The translations under genes were made by a program, and so were the position numbers. Below the pieces are notes generated by a model. The model was not told the DNA's origin and searched no databases. It saw only the letters and a program-made list of their open reading frames with translations. From Emcibacteraceae bacterium (GTDB lineage Bacteria > Pseudomonadota > Alphaproteobacteria > Sphingomonadales > Emcibacteraceae), in NCBI GenBank assembly GCA_016744185.1, contig JADGEY010000009.1:1-45961 (forward strand): a DNA stretch of 45,961 nt, given 5' to 3'. Positions 25,772 to 35,641 of the stretch are shown here, one piece after another; positions within the stretch are counted from its first letter, which is position 1, and each line of letters begins with the position of its first letter.

Positions 25772-28180
25772 TTAAAATCTTTGCCCAATATTAAATTGGA
25801 AAAATTCTGTGCGATCATATTTATCATGAACTATTGCTTTAGCCAAATCAATTCTAAAGGGGCCAAAAGGTGAAACCCAAGAAAAGCCAATTCCGGCAGA
25901 TATTCTCGGTTTATAAGAATCTCCTACAATACGAGAATATGCTTTTGTTCCATCTGATAATAACCTTGAATCACTCGCTTTTTCATCTATAGACCAAACA
26001 GAACCAACATCAACAAAAGCACTCGCCTCTATCCCAAGTTCCCTTGCCCCTGAACCAAGGGGAACAAATAACTCTAACGTTGTCTTATAAAAAGCATTCC
26101 CGCCCAGCGCATTCGTATGGCGGTCTGTAAGATCCATTCCTTCCAATTCTTTTGGAAGTTCTCTCGGTCCAAGACCTCTTTGCTCAAATCCCCGCATTCT
26201 TGGCGTTCCAAGAAAGAATCTATCATTCCAGCGGACTTTAGAACCTAGACCATTAATATAGCCTGTTTCAATTTTAAAATTCATAATCCAGCGTTTATAA
26301 ACAGGAATATAAATATCATAATTAAAGCTTGCCTTTGCGTATTTTACATTGCCGCCAAGACCTGCAAATTCAGCGTTAAAAACAATCCTTTGACCGCTAT
26401 TGGGATGAGAGGGATTATCCACAGAATCATATGCTATCGCCGCCCCAATCATAGAAGTCACGTATCTGCCCGCATTATTATCAAGGTAAGGACTTCTATA
26501 GCTTTGAAGCGTTTTAATATCTGCCCGACGAATAGTATATCTTGTTTGCGCCGTAATATATTCACTGATAGGAAAGCCAAATCTAAGATTACTTCCAAGA
26601 GTAGAGGCTTTATATGATGCTGTTTGCCCATAATCCATATCTTGTAAATATAAATCAACCCCCGCTAATACATTGCGTCCAAGGAAATAAGGCTCCGTAA
26701 AGCCTAAATTAATATTTTTAGAATATTTAGACCATTGCAATGACGTTCGTATATTCTGCCCCCTGCCCATGAAATTCTTTTGGGTAAGACCTAATTGAAT
26801 TGAAAATTTAGTAGCATTTGAATAGGCAATACCAAAATTAAACTCGCCCGTTGGCTGCTCTTCAACATTAACTTCAAGCACCATACGGTCGGGGCTGTCC
26901 CCTTCAATTCTTTCAATTTCAACTTCTTTAAAAAAGCCAAGACTTTTAATTCGGATTTTAGAACGATTTACTTTAAATGTATTAAAAGCATCTCCCTCAA
27001 CAAGGCGCATTTGACGGCGAATAACATTATCATGGGTTACGGTATTTCCCGTAATAACAATACGGTCAACATAAACTCTAGGCGCTTTATTAACAACGTA
27101 AGTCACAGATACTGTACGGTTTTTTCTGTCAACCTTAGTTCTAGGACGAATAGACACAAAAGCATAGCCCCGAAGCCCCGCAATATCGGTTAGATATTCA
27201 ACAGTCTGATCCGTGGCTTTTAAGTTGTAGGTATTTCCCTCTCTTGTAAAAACTAAAGATTCTAATAATTCATTTGGTAGCTCTTTAATCTTACTCTCAA
27301 CTTTAATTTTACCAAATTTAAAAACTTTACCTTCTTCTAAGGTGATATTGACAAAAAAGAATTCTTTATCCGTATTAAGTTCAGCCACAGCCGATGTAAC
27401 TCTAAAATCTGCATAGCCTTGAGAAAGATAGAAATCCCTTAGTTTCTGGCTATCGTAGCTTAAGCGATCAGGATCATAAGTATCATGGGAGGTTAAAAAA
27501 CGCCACCAACGTGATTCTTTTGAAATAAGAACCGCCTTTAAATCATCATTACTGAATATCTTATTTCCAACGAAATTAATCCGTCCAATTTTACTTTTTG
27601 GACCTTCGCTTATTTCAAAAACAAGATTAACGCGGTTTTGATCAAGTTCGATAACCTTTGGCTCAATAGAGGCTGCAAAACGCCCCCCTTTTCGGTAAAG
27701 GTTAAGCAGACGCTGTACATCTGCCCTCACCTTTGATCTTGAAAATACAATACGGGGGCGCAGTTTAATTTCTTCATAAAGTTTTTTAGCTTTTTTATAT
27801 TTATTACCTTCAAAAACAATTCTGTTAATAATGGGGTTTTCATTGACCACAACAACAAGAACCGATCCTTTGCGCCCAATATCAACATTTGCAAATAGCC
27901 CCGTGTTGAAAAGACGTTTCATAGACGCATCGCTTAAAGAATTGGTATATATATCGCCTCTACGAAGAAGTAAGTATGATTCAACAGTAGAAGATTCTAT
28001 CCTCTGATTCCCTGTGACCTGAATATCACTAATCGCAATTTGCGCCTGAGCAGAACCGCTGCTTAACGCAATGGTTATACTAGCGAGGCAAACCATAATC
28101 ACTTTAAAGAATTGATTTTTCAAAGATTCCAGCCTTTTATTTGTTCTCGATATTATCAAAATAGAAAAAGTCCTAAACAT
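25772..28180 (-). CDS. bamA: Outer membrane protein assembly factor BamA
   Basis: BamA is the central beta-barrel of the machine that inserts outer-membrane proteins. An N-terminal leader ends SGSAQA near residue 47. Five POTRA domains follow (beginning IAISDIQVTGNQRIESSTVE), then a 16-strand barrel with the family motifs MRGFEQRGLGPRE and GFSWVSPFGPFRIDLAKAI, ending in a C-terminal Phe (FNIGQRF). Length (802 aa) is normal. The leader is longer than usual by about 24 residues, but AAAGGA just before the ATG at 28180 supports this start. It is preceded by rseP (22-base gap) and followed by ompH. Confidence 0.97.
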   Translation of the reverse strand: MFRTFSILIISRTNKRLESLKNQFFKVIMVCLASITIALSSGSAQAQIAISDIQVTGNQRIESSTVESYLLLRRGDIYTNSLSDASMKRLFNTGLFANVDIGRKGSVLVVVVNENPIINRIVFEGNKYKKAKKLYEEIKLRPRIVFSRSKVRADVQRLLNLYRKGGRFAASIEPKVIELDQNRVNLVFEISEGPKSKIGRINFVGNKIFSNDDLKAVLISKESRWWRFLTSHDTYDPDRLSYDSQKLRDFYLSQGYADFRVTSAVAELNTDKEFFFVNITLEEGKVFKFGKIKVESKIKELPNELLESLVFTREGNTYNLKATDQTVEYLTDIAGLRGYAFVSIRPRTKVDRKNRTVSVTYVVNKAPRVYVDRIVITGNTVTHDNVIRRQMRLVEGDAFNTFKVNRSKIRIKSLGFFKEVEIERIEGDSPDRMVLEVNVEEQPTGEFNFGIAYSNATKFSIQLGLTQKNFMGRGQNIRTSLQWSKYSKNINLGFTEPYFLGRNVLAGVDLYLQDMDYGQTASYKASTLGSNLRFGFPISEYITAQTRYTIRRADIKTLQSYRSPYLDNNAGRYVTSMIGAAIAYDSVDNPSHPNSGQRIVFNAEFAGLGGNVKYAKASFNYDIYIPVYKRWIMNFKIETGYINGLGSKVRWNDRFFLGTPRMRGFEQRGLGPRELPKELEGMDLTDRHTNALGGNAFYKTTLELFVPLGSGARELGIEASAFVDVGSVWSIDEKASDSRLLSDGTKAYSRIVGDSYKPRISAGIGFSWVSPFGPFRIDLAKAIVHDKYDRTEFFQFNIGQRF

Positions 28181-28202
28181 TATGATCCTTTAATTTTTAC
28201 TC

Positions 28203-29309
28203 TTATTTTGTAAGGTCATTTACAGTAGCGAATATCATTAACCCAGAAAGCAATAACAGTCCAACACGAAATCCATATTCTTGTGCTTTTTCACTCATTG
28301 GTCGCCTAAAGATCGCTTCATAAGCATAGAAAAACAAATGCCCCCCATCAAGAAGCGGGATAGGAAATAAATTAATCAGCCCTAAATTAATTGAAACCAT
28401 CGCAGCAAAAAAAATCAGTGAAGCAATTCCATGCTCAAAAAATTGACCTGCATATTTTCCAATTCCAATAGGCCCGCTCATTTCTTTTACAGATCTTTTG
28501 CCCGTAATCATTTGAGAAATGCCTCTTAAAGATCTGTTTATGATTTCTTGAATTTCAACGGTCGCTGCCCCTACAGCAGAAAAAACACCATGTTCTTTTA
28601 TTTTAAAAGTACCTTTTTTACCTAATATACCAATCAAAGGTCTTGTGATTTCATTACCAAATCTATCTGTTGTCGGAACTTTATTAGGGACAATATTTAT
28701 TGTTAAAAGCTGTCCCCCTCGGTCAACAACAAATTCAATTTCATCGCCAACATTCATGGAAATAGCACCGATCAAATCATCATATCTTTCAACATCCCTG
28801 CCGTCCACCTGAATAATATGGTCATCAATTTCCATACCTGCTTTTTGCGCTGCTGAATTTTCTGAAAAACTACCCACAATTGCAGGTGTGTAATTTTGCC
28901 CATTCAGAAAGAAAAGACCCGCTAATATGGCTAATGCTAAAATAAAATTAGCAAGGGGTCCTGCAAAAACAATCGCAGATTTTTGCCATAATTTTTTAAA
29001 TTGAAAAGCTACAGATTTTTCAGATTCTGTCATCTCCTGCCCGGCCTTGGTATCAGGCGTGCTTGCCGCTGTCATATCACCAAAGAACTTTACATATCCG
29101 CCCAGAGGGACATAGCTAATTTTCCATCTTGTTCCATGCTTATCATTCCAGCCAAAGATTTCAGGCCCAAAGCCAATAGAAAAAACAACAACCCTAACCC
29201 CACACAGGCGCGCGGTAATATAATGCCCCCATTCATGTATGAAAACCAAAATGCTTAATACCAATATAAAAGCAAATGCTGCTTGAGCAATATCCAAAAG
29301 TCCGTCCAT
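28203..29309 (-). CDS. rseP: Site-2 zinc metalloprotease RseP
   Basis: RseP is an inner-membrane protease that cuts transmembrane anti-sigma factors and cleans signal-peptide remnants. The zinc site HEWGH stands at 25-29 within the first membrane segment. A PDZ domain occupies roughly residues 130-205 (AQKAGMEIDDHIIQVDGRDV). The third zinc-ligand motif NLFPIPLLDGGH lies near the C-terminus. There are four predicted membrane spans. The protein has 368 residues and one PDZ domain, whereas the E. coli protein has two. It sits between dxr and bamA in the standard envelope operon. Confidence 0.96.
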   Translation of the reverse strand: MDGLLDIAQAAFAFILVLSILVFIHEWGHYITARLCGVRVVVFSIGFGPEIFGWNDKHGTRWKISYVPLGGYVKFFGDMTAASTPDTKAGQEMTESEKSVAFQFKKLWQKSAIVFAGPLANFILALAILAGLFFLNGQNYTPAIVGSFSENSAAQKAGMEIDDHIIQVDGRDVERYDDLIGAISMNVGDEIEFVVDRGGQLLTINIVPNKVPTTDRFGNEITRPLIGILGKKGTFKIKEHGVFSAVGAATVEIQEIINRSLRGISQMITGKRSVKEMSGPIGIGKYAGQFFEHGIASLIFFAAMVSINLGLINLFPIPLLDGGHLFFYAYEAIFRRPMSEKAQEYGFRVGLLLLSGLMIFATVNDLTK

Positions 29310-29324
29310 TAAACCATTTCTCTC

Positions 29325-30467
29325 TTAAATAAGCTCAGAAGCTTTTATTCTTGTTTCCTCGTCCTTAGCGTAGAGCGCTTCGAGCGAAGTTATTTTTTCT
29401 GATCCCATAATTTCTAAAGTTTGCTCTATTATTTGAACAATTTTTAAAAATTTTATCTTACCCTCTAAGAATGCATAGACTGCGACCTCATTTGCAGCAT
29501 TGAGGATTGTAGGGGCAGTTCCGCCCAATTGCAATGCTTCTCTTGCAATTTTAGTCGCAGGAAAGTTTATTTCATCAACATCGAAAAAATCAAGCAGTCC
29601 TATTTCTTTAAGATTCAATGCCTTAGCAGGGGTGAGCTTTCGGCTAGGATAATTCATTACATAAGAAATTGGAATGCGCATATCGGGCGATCCAAGCTGC
29701 GCTAAAACCGTTCCGTCCACATAAGAAACCATTGAATGAATAACAGATTGAGGGTGAATAATAATATCAAGCTGGTTAATTTCAATAGGAAAAAGATGAT
29801 AAGCTTCAATAAGCTCAAGCCCCTTATTCATCATTGTTGCGCTATCAACAGATATTTTAGCTCCCATTTTCCAGTTAGGGTGGGCAATAGCCTCGGCAGG
29901 AGAGATATTTTGCATTTGGGGCAAGCTTCTCCCCCGAAAAGGTCCGCCAGAAGCGGTTAAAGTAATCTTATCAATTTTATCAGCCTGCTTTGGGTCTAAA
30001 ACCTGAAATATTGCATTATGCTCTGAATCAACAGGCAGCAGCCTTGAGCCTGACTGACGAGCAAGGTCAATCATTAATTCGCCTGCGCAAACAAGGCATT
30101 CTTTATTGGCAAGCGCAATATCCGTGCCTTTACGAACGGCCGATAAAGTCGCTTCAAGCCCCGCAGCACCCACAATTGCTGCCATAACAATATCATTTTC
30201 GGATTCTGCTGCTTCATTTAAAGCTGTCCGCCCTGCCATTGCTTTGATTTTAGTGCCGCTTAAAGCCTGTTTTAAATCTTCATAAAGAGTTTCGTCCGCA
30301 ATCACAGCCATTTCAGCATTAAGAGATTTTGCTTGCGCTGCTAGCCTATCCACATTTTTATGAGCGGTTAAAGCAACAACATCATAATTCTGGCGGTCTC
30401 TTTCAATTAAATCGATAGTGCTAAGCCCAATAGACCCCGTTGACCCTAAAATTGATATTTTTTTCAA
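29325..30467 (-). CDS. dxr: 1-deoxy-D-xylulose 5-phosphate reductoisomerase
   Basis: Dxr makes 2-C-methyl-D-erythritol 4-phosphate, the first committed step of non-mevalonate isoprenoid synthesis. The NADPH-binding start is ISILGSTGSIGLSTIDLI. Catalytic and substrate segments are ALANKECLV, PVDSEHNAIFQ, TASGGPFRG and HPNWKMGAKISVDSATMMNK. Length (380 aa) is normal. It begins with TTG (30467), since no ATG lies before the Rossmann motif. It falls between cdsA and rseP and supplies precursors for UppS, encoded two genes upstream. Confidence 0.97.
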   Translation of the reverse strand: MKKISILGSTGSIGLSTIDLIERDRQNYDVVALTAHKNVDRLAAQAKSLNAEMAVIADETLYEDLKQALSGTKIKAMAGRTALNEAAESENDIVMAAIVGAAGLEATLSAVRKGTDIALANKECLVCAGELMIDLARQSGSRLLPVDSEHNAIFQVLDPKQADKIDKITLTASGGPFRGRSLPQMQNISPAEAIAHPNWKMGAKISVDSATMMNKGLELIEAYHLFPIEINQLDIIIHPQSVIHSMVSYVDGTVLAQLGSPDMRIPISYVMNYPSRKLTPAKALNLKEIGLLDFFDVDEINFPATKIAREALQLGGTAPTILNAANEVAVYAFLEGKIKFLKIVQIIEQTLEIMGSEKITSLEALYAKDEETRIKASELI

Positions 30468-30482
30468 ATGATTATACCCATA

Positions 30483-31313
30483 TCAGAAAGGTTTAAAGAA
30501 TATCATTGCTGCCACAAGCGGAATAACAAAAACAACGCCGTCAACCCTGTCCATAATCCCCCCATGCCCAGGAATAATTGCGCCAGAATCTTTTACATTA
30601 AATCTTCTTTTTAAAGATGATTCATATAAATCACCAATTTGACTCCAAATAGCAAGAAAGCCTGAAATAAGAGCGATTTGCCATAAAGAAACGCCAAATT
30701 CAAAATAATAAGCCGCAGCAGAACCCGTAATCATTGCAAGAATGCCCCCCCCAGCCAGACCAGACCATGTTTTATTAGGGCTTATTTTAGGAGCCATTTT
30801 AGGGCCGCCAATATTTTTTCCTGCAAAATAGCCGCCCGTATCCATCGACCAGACAATAATCATTGCCCAAAGAACAATATAGCCACCATCAGAAGAAGAG
30901 CTGCGCAGCCAAAGCAGAGAAACGGCGGGAATAAGAGCGTAGATTAGACCAATTAAAGCCCATTTAGCTGAATTTTTATTTAAAAAAGCAACAGCAATTG
31001 TAATCAGCGCACCAATTCCTAAAAAAATAAAATTTACCACGCCGTAAAAATAAAGACTGATAATTGCATATAATACGATAAGACATTGCATGGTAAAAGT
31101 CAGCGAGACCCCCTTGCCTTCACAAATATTATTCCATTCAAAAAGAATAAGTCCCGAAAGAGCAATAACAAGACCAAGATAAGAATATTCACCCTTTAAA
31201 ATAATATAGACTGCGGCAGGCAGCATGACGGCAGCCGATAAAACCCGAACTCCTAAGTCACTTTTTTTCTTAATATTTTTGCTCTCTTCTAAGATTTTAT
31301 GATCTTGCGCCAT
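30483..31313 (-). CDS. cdsA: Phosphatidate cytidylyltransferase CdsA
   Basis: CdsA makes CDP-diacylglycerol from phosphatidate and CTP, the branch point of phospholipid synthesis in the inner membrane. The PROSITE-type signature is complete near the C-terminus: SLKRRFNVKDSGAIIPGHGG followed by IMDRVDG. A second conserved segment is SPNKTWSGLAGG. The protein has 276 residues with about eight hydrophobic segments, after a 25-residue charged N-terminus. The ATG lies inside the uppS 3' end (17-base overlap), so the two are co-translated. Confidence 0.96.
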   Translation of the reverse strand: MAQDHKILEESKNIKKKSDLGVRVLSAAVMLPAAVYIILKGEYSYLGLVIALSGLILFEWNNICEGKGVSLTFTMQCLIVLYAIISLYFYGVVNFIFLGIGALITIAVAFLNKNSAKWALIGLIYALIPAVSLLWLRSSSSDGGYIVLWAMIIVWSMDTGGYFAGKNIGGPKMAPKISPNKTWSGLAGGGILAMITGSAAAYYFEFGVSLWQIALISGFLAIWSQIGDLYESSLKRRFNVKDSGAIIPGHGGIMDRVDGVVFVIPLVAAMIFFKPF

Positions 31314-32046
31314 AACGCCTATCCCGTTTATGATATTCTGTAATTGCGTGAGCTAGACTATCTTCCGTAAAGTCAGGCCAAAGCAGATCCATAAAAACAA
31401 ATTCAGAATAAGCTGCTTGCCAAAGCAAGAAGTTACTGAGCCTCTGTTCTCCACTGGTTCTGATAATAAGGTCAGGATCAGGGATATTAGCGGTATAAAG
31501 ATGCTGCCCAATCATCTTTTCTGTAATATCCTCTGACTTAAGCTCTCCCGATTTAACTTTTTCAGCAATTAATTTAGCCGCCCGAACAATTTCAGCTTGT
31601 CCGCCATAATTCATCGCAATAATAAGCTCTAATTCAGTGTTCGCTTTTGTTTTCTTTTCAGATTCTTCTATAAGGTCAATAATAGGTTGGTTAAGCTGCG
31701 ATCTATCGCCAATGAAGGTAATTTTGATGTTTTTTTCATGAAGCTCACGAACTTCTTTTTTTAAATAATGCTGCAAAAGCCCCATTAAAGCATGAACTTC
31801 TTCATGAGGCCTGTTCCAATTTTCGGAAGAAAAAGCATAGAGCGTTAAATATTTAACCCCCATATCTTTCGCCGCTTGTATAGATTTTCGAACAACCTTT
31901 ACGCCTTTTTTATGACCTGCAATTTTAGGCAGCAAGCGTTTTTTAGCCCAGCGTCCATTACCGTCCATAATAATCGCCACATGACGAGGAGGAGCAAGCC
32001 TATGGTGTTCATTTTCTTTACGGTCATTAGATTCAGCTTTTAGCAT
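31297..32046 (-). CDS. uppS: (2Z,6E)-farnesyl/undecaprenyl diphosphate synthase UppS
   Basis: UppS builds the C55 lipid carrier for peptidoglycan by cis-addition of isopentenyl units. The active-site motif HVAIIMDGNGRWAKKR holds the catalytic Asp28. Further motifs are FSSENWNRP, AMNYGGQ and RTSGEQRLSNFLLWQAAYSE. Length (249 aa) is normal. The first 20 residues are polar and poorly conserved, so the exact start is slightly uncertain. It lies 16 bases after frr and overlaps cdsA. Confidence 0.96.
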   Translation of the reverse strand: MLKAESNDRKENEHHRLAPPRHVAIIMDGNGRWAKKRLLPKIAGHKKGVKVVRKSIQAAKDMGVKYLTLYAFSSENWNRPHEEVHALMGLLQHYLKKEVRELHEKNIKITFIGDRSQLNQPIIDLIEESEKKTKANTELELIIAMNYGGQAEIVRAAKLIAEKVKSGELKSEDITEKMIGQHLYTANIPDPDLIIRTSGEQRLSNFLLWQAAYSEFVFMDLLWPDFTEDSLAHAITEYHKRDRRYGARS

Positions 32047-32062
32047 AATTTAAACCTTTGCC

Positions 32063-32617
32063 TTAAACCTGCATAATTTCTACTTCTTTTTCCGCCACAA
32101 GGCTATCAACATCGGCAACCATTTTATCTGTTAATTTTTGAGTTTTTTCGCCCTGAAGTTTTTGCTCATCTTGGCTTATATCGCCATCTTTTTCAGCTTT
32201 TTTAAGAGCGTCCATTCCATCACGGCGCACATTACGAATAGAGATTTTAGCCGCCTCGCCGTATTTGCCCGCAATCTTACAAAGCTCTGCACGGCGTTCT
32301 TCATTAAGAGCCGGAATAGGAATGCGTATTGTCTGCCCATCGACAACAGGGTTAAGCCCAAGACCTGCATTACGAATGGATTTTTCAGTAGCTGCAACCA
32401 TTGTTTTATCCCAAATAGAAACAACAATTAATCTTGATTCAGGCGTTGATACATTACCCACTTGATTAAGCGGCATTTTAGAGCCATAAGCATCAACCAT
32501 CACAGGATCAAGTAAATTTACAGATGCCCGCCCTGTCCGAAGACCTTTAAATTCATTTTTTAGATTTTCCAAAGCGCCCAGCATACGGCGATCAAGACCT
32601 TTAATATCAAAAGACAT
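32063..32617 (-). CDS. frr: Ribosome recycling factor
   Basis: RRF splits the post-termination ribosome together with EF-G. The 184-residue protein is of standard length, with the tRNA-like three-helix domain ([38 protein letters not shown]) and the C-terminal long helix rich in Lys and Glu ([10 protein letters not shown]). The core motif [14 protein letters not shown] is present. It lies 11 bases after pyrH in the rpsB-tsf-pyrH-frr order that is nearly universal in bacteria. Confidence 0.97.
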   Translation of the reverse strand: MSFDIKGLDRRMLGALENLKNEFKGLRTGRASVNLLDPVMVDAYGSKMPLNQVGNVSTPESRLIVVSIWDKTMVAATEKSIRNAGLGLNPVVDGQTIRIPIPALNEERRAELCKIAGKYGEAAKISIRNVRRDGMDALKKAEKDGDISQDEQKLQGEKTQKLTDKMVADVDSLVAEKEVEIMQV

Positions 32618-32628
32618 AGTTTTAGCTC

Positions 32629-33366
32629 CTATTGGACTATTGTAAAGGCGCCTTCACCTTTAATTACGCTATTAAAATTACCTTCATTTTCAAGAGAGAA
32701 GACAATGATTGGAATATTATTTTCACGGCATAACGCAATTGCAGCCGCATCCATCACTTTTAAATCATCTCTTAAAACATGCATAAAGCTAATAGTATCA
32801 TATTTTTTTGCATTTGCGTCTTTTTTAGGATCTGCATTATAAATACCATCAACTTGAGTACCTTTAAATAACCCATCACAGTTCATTTCAGCCGCCCGAA
32901 GGGCCGCTGCTGAATCTGTTGTAAAAAAAGGATTACCCGTTCCAGCGGCGAAGACAACAACACGCCCTTTTTCCATATGACGCATTGCTTTACGCCTAAT
33001 ATAAGGCTCGCAAACGGACGCTATTGGAAAGGCGGACTGCACTCTTGTATCAAGACCGATTTCTTCGAGTGCGCTTTGAATTGCAATCGAATTCATAACG
33101 GTGGCAAGCATGCCCATATGATCTGCAGAAGTTCTATCAATTCCCGATGCAACCCCAGACATTCCCCTAAAAATATTACCTGCCCCCACAACAATGCAAA
33201 CCTGAATGCCATTATCATGGACTTCTTTTACTTCTCTTGCGATGCGGGTAACCATTGCAGGGTCAATACCATAATCCTTTACCCCCATTAAAGCCTCACC
33301 CGAAAGTTTAAGCATTATCCGTTTTAATTCAGGCATTTCAGCTTTACGGTTAAATTTATCCGTCAT
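32629..33366 (-). CDS. pyrH: Uridylate kinase (UMP kinase) PyrH
   Basis: PyrH phosphorylates UMP to UDP and belongs to the amino-acid-kinase fold. Visible motifs are [53 protein letters not shown] and the C-terminal [16 protein letters not shown] chose the ATG at 33366 (245 aa), preceded by AGGA at seven bases; a TTG one codon earlier is less likely. A strong hairpin terminator and a small palindrome lie between tsf and this gene, so pyrH-frr and following genes may have their own promoter. Confidence 0.97.
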   Translation of the reverse strand: MTDKFNRKAEMPELKRIMLKLSGEALMGVKDYGIDPAMVTRIAREVKEVHDNGIQVCIVVGAGNIFRGMSGVASGIDRTSADHMGMLATVMNSIAIQSALEEIGLDTRVQSAFPIASVCEPYIRRKAMRHMEKGRVVVFAAGTGNPFFTTDSAAALRAAEMNCDGLFKGTQVDGIYNADPKKDANAKKYDTISFMHVLRDDLKVMDAAAIALCRENNIPIIVFSLENEGNFNSVIKGEGAFTIVQ

Positions 33367-33375
33367 CAATATTCC

Positions 33376-33390
33376 TACTTAATTTAAGTA
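33376..33390. repeat. Palindrome just before the pyrH ribosome site
   Basis: TACTTAA (33376-33382) and TTAAGTA (33384-33390) are exact complements around one T. The element ends at the pyrH Shine-Dalgarno sequence on the minus strand and could bind a repressor or fold in the mRNA. Confidence 0.4.
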
Positions 33391-33460
33391 TTAATTATTT
33401 TTGTGCATTTTGCGCCAGACAGCCCCATAAGTCCAGAGTCTTTATTTAATTTTAATCATT

Positions 33461-33517
33461 TATATAAAATAAAGGCTCATTTTTTTAATTACATTATTTG
33501 TAATAAAAAAATGAGCC
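33461..33517 (-). terminator. Long hairpin terminator between tsf and pyrH
   Basis: The arms 33474-33492 and 33500-33517 (GGCTCAT followed by T7, and A7 followed by ATGAGCC) form an 18-bp stem with one bulged base and loop attattt. On the minus strand it is followed by TTTATTTTATATA. It should end or attenuate the rpsB-tsf transcript before pyrH. Confidence 0.8.
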
Positions 33518-33549
33518 TAAAATAAGTCTAAAAAAGACAGCTCTGAAAA

Positions 33550-34479
33550 TTATTTTCCAGACATTGTTGCAGCAACTTCGGCGGCAAAATCTTCTTCTTT
33601 TTTCTCAATTCCTTCGCCAAGCGCAAAACGCATATAGCCCGTAAGCTTAATATCTGTACCTGCGTCTTTTGCTGCATTTTCAATTACTTTAGAGACTTTA
33701 GTTTCACCGTCGATTACAAAAGTTTGCTCGAGCAGTACAACTTCTTGGTAGAATTTATTCATCCGTCCAACGATCATTTTTTCAATGATATTATCAGCTT
33801 TACCAGAAGCCCGTGCCTGTTCAATAAGAACGTTTTTCTCACGCTCTACCGCAGCAGGATCAAGGTCAGCAATTGACAAAGATGCAGGACTAACCGCTGC
33901 AACATGCATCGCAATCTGCTTGCCAAGCGCATCAAGGACGCTGCTATCCGCAGATGATTCAAGCGCGACAAGAACCGCAATTTTACCAAGGTTTGGTGCA
34001 ACAGCATTATGCATATAGGTAGATACAATCCCCTGCTCAACAGAGAGGCTAACGCAGCGGCGAAAATTCATATTTTCGCCAATTGTTGCAACAGCTTCTT
34101 TAATTTCATCTTGAACTGTACGTCCTGTTTCTGGGAACTGAGCCGCTAGGGTAGCATCGAAATCACCTTTATTTTCCAGAGCAACAGCCGCAACAGACCT
34201 AACAAGATCCTGAAAGCTTTCATTACGAGCAACAAAATCTGTTTCAGAATTAAGTTCAACAGCAACAGAGGTCGTTCCTGCCGTTGCAACAGCGACGAGT
34301 CCTTCAGCAGCCACCCGTCCAGATTTCTTTTCAGCTTTTGCAATACCGTTCGTGCGAAGCCAGTCCATAGCTGCGTCAATATTGCCGCCAGCTTCTGTAA
34401 GAGCTTTTTTACAATCCATCATTCCAGCGCCAGATTTATCACGCAGTTCCTTAACAAGAGCAGCTGTAATTTGTGCCAT
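33550..34479 (-). CDS. tsf: Translation elongation factor Ts
   Basis: EF-Ts is the nucleotide exchange factor for EF-Tu. The N-terminal UBA-like module and EF-Ts signature are clear: [20 protein letters not shown], then the TDFV motif within [15 protein letters not shown] that contacts EF-Tu. The core contains [10 protein letters not shown]. Length (309 aa) is normal. The ATG at 34479 starts [13 protein letters not shown], as in relatives. It lies 80 bases after rpsB and ends before a hairpin terminator, so rpsB-tsf form a transcription unit. Confidence 0.97.
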   Translation of the reverse strand: MAQITAALVKELRDKSGAGMMDCKKALTEAGGNIDAAMDWLRTNGIAKAEKKSGRVAAEGLVAVATAGTTSVAVELNSETDFVARNESFQDLVRSVAAVALENKGDFDATLAAQFPETGRTVQDEIKEAVATIGENMNFRRCVSLSVEQGIVSTYMHNAVAPNLGKIAVLVALESSADSSVLDALGKQIAMHVAAVSPASLSIADLDPAAVEREKNVLIEQARASGKADNIIEKMIVGRMNKFYQEVVLLEQTFVIDGETKVSKVIENAAKDAGTDIKLTGYMRFALGEGIEKKEEDFAAEVAATMSGK

Positions 34480-34559
34480 TATTCTATCCTTAGAATTTTA
34501 ATATAAAATATATTAAACGAGCAAAAAATTCAGATGAAAATTTTACTCTATTTAAATTG

Positions 34560-35477
34560 TTATTTATCTTCTGTTTTAGCAGCATCTTTTTTAGGAGCCA
34601 CTTTTTTTACTGCTGCCTTTTTGGGAGCTGCCTTTTTTACGGCTTCTTTCTTAGGAGCTGCTTTTTTAGCAGCATCTTTTTTAGGAGCTGCTTTTTTAAC
34701 TTCTGGAGCAGGAGCTGCGTCTTCTGCTGCAATAGCAGCTTCCACAGGCACATCTTCCGCTGCGCCAAGATCAACGCCTGCTGCTGTCATTTCTTGCTGA
34801 ATACCATCAATAACCGCACCAGCAATAAGACTACAATAAAGCTGAATAGCGCGCGTTGCATCATCATTACCAGGGACAGGGAATTCAATATCATGAGGAT
34901 TTGAATTTGTATCAAGAATAGCAACAACAGGAATGCCAAGCTTTTTCGCTTCTTGAAGAGCAAGTTCTTCTTTATTTGTATCGACAACAAAAATAATTGA
35001 AGGAACGCCGCCCATGTCTTTAATACCACCAAGAGACCGATCAAGCTTATCACGTTCACGTGTCATGTGAAGAAGTTCTTTCTTGGTAAGACCTTCAACG
35101 CCGCCTTCTAATTTAGAATCTAAATCTTTAAGACGTTTGATAGATTTTGAAATCGTCTGCCAGTTGGTCAGCATACCACCAAGCCATCTGTGATTAACAA
35201 AATATTGACCGCATTTTTCAGCAGCAAGACGAATTGGCTCAGACGCTTGACGTTTTGTTCCAACGAAAAGAACCCGTCCACCAGCAGCCGTTGTATCACG
35301 CACTTGTTCAAGAGCACGGTGTAAAAGCGGTACAGTTAATGAAAGATTTAAAATATGAACTTTGTTGCGTGTTCCAAAGATATATTCAGCCATCCGTGGA
35401 TTCCAGCGATGTTTTTGATGACCAAAGTGAACGCCAGCTTCTAGAAGCTCACGCATAGTAAATGTAGGCATAGCCAT
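34560..35477 (-). CDS. rpsB: 30S ribosomal protein S2 with Lys/Ala/Pro-rich C-terminal extension
   Basis: S2 binds the small subunit with S1. The core begins [20 protein letters not shown] and includes [36 protein letters not shown] and [20 protein letters not shown] chose the ATG at 35477 (305 aa), supported by AAGGA upstream and the family N-terminus; a TTG at 35519 would add 14 non-family residues. After the normal core (to about residue 235) come an acidic/Ala stretch and about 47 residues of a near-periodic KKAAPKKDA-type repeat (four APKK copies), like histone H1 or AlgP tails. The promoter at 35606-35634 probably drives it. Confidence 0.96.
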   Translation of the reverse strand: MAMPTFTMRELLEAGVHFGHQKHRWNPRMAEYIFGTRNKVHILNLSLTVPLLHRALEQVRDTTAAGGRVLFVGTKRQASEPIRLAAEKCGQYFVNHRWLGGMLTNWQTISKSIKRLKDLDSKLEGGVEGLTKKELLHMTRERDKLDRSLGGIKDMGGVPSIIFVVDTNKEELALQEAKKLGIPVVAILDTNSNPHDIEFPVPGNDDATRAIQLYCSLIAGAVIDGIQQEMTAAGVDLGAAEDVPVEAAIAAEDAAPAPEVKKAAPKKDAAKKAAPKKEAVKKAAPKKAAVKKVAPKKDAAKTEDK

Positions 35478-35525
35478 TGTAATAATTCCTTTTTTTCGGT
35501 TATTCCTCCGCAGGATCAAAGCCGC

Positions 35526-35574
35526 AACAATTATTTGTTAAAGCACCGAACAGTCTTTCTTGGAACTCCCAAGA
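35526..35574 (-). promoter_or_regulatory. Structured rpsB leader
   Basis: The roughly 120-base leader before rpsB holds TCTTGG/CCAAGA (35558-35563 with 35569-35574, five-base loop) and AACAA/TTGTT (35526-35530 with 35535-35539). Bacterial S2 operons are often controlled by S2 binding to the leader; whether these small stems serve that role is inference. Confidence 0.45.
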
Positions 35575-35605
35575 TAAACATACACCTGCGTGTGAAGTTA
35601 CGCGC

Positions 35606-35634
35606 TATATAGGGCTATTTAACAAGAAGATCAA
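35606..35634 (-). promoter_or_regulatory. Probable rpsB-tsf promoter
   Basis: On the minus strand, TTGATC (-35, 35634-35629), 17 bases, then TATATA (-10, 35611-35606). It lies between the recG stop and rpsB and predicts a start near 35599. Confidence 0.65.
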
Positions 35635-35641
35635 GCATAAT

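Noticed and set aside
34557-34904. Plus-strand Cys/Phe-rich or Ala/Phe-rich reading frames opposite rpsB
   Set aside because: They are antisense to the repetitive S2 tail; their odd composition is the complement of Lys/Ala codons.
35478-35519. TTG start adding 14 residues to S2
   Set aside because: The added basic peptide is not seen in S2, and AAGGA precedes the ATG at 35477.
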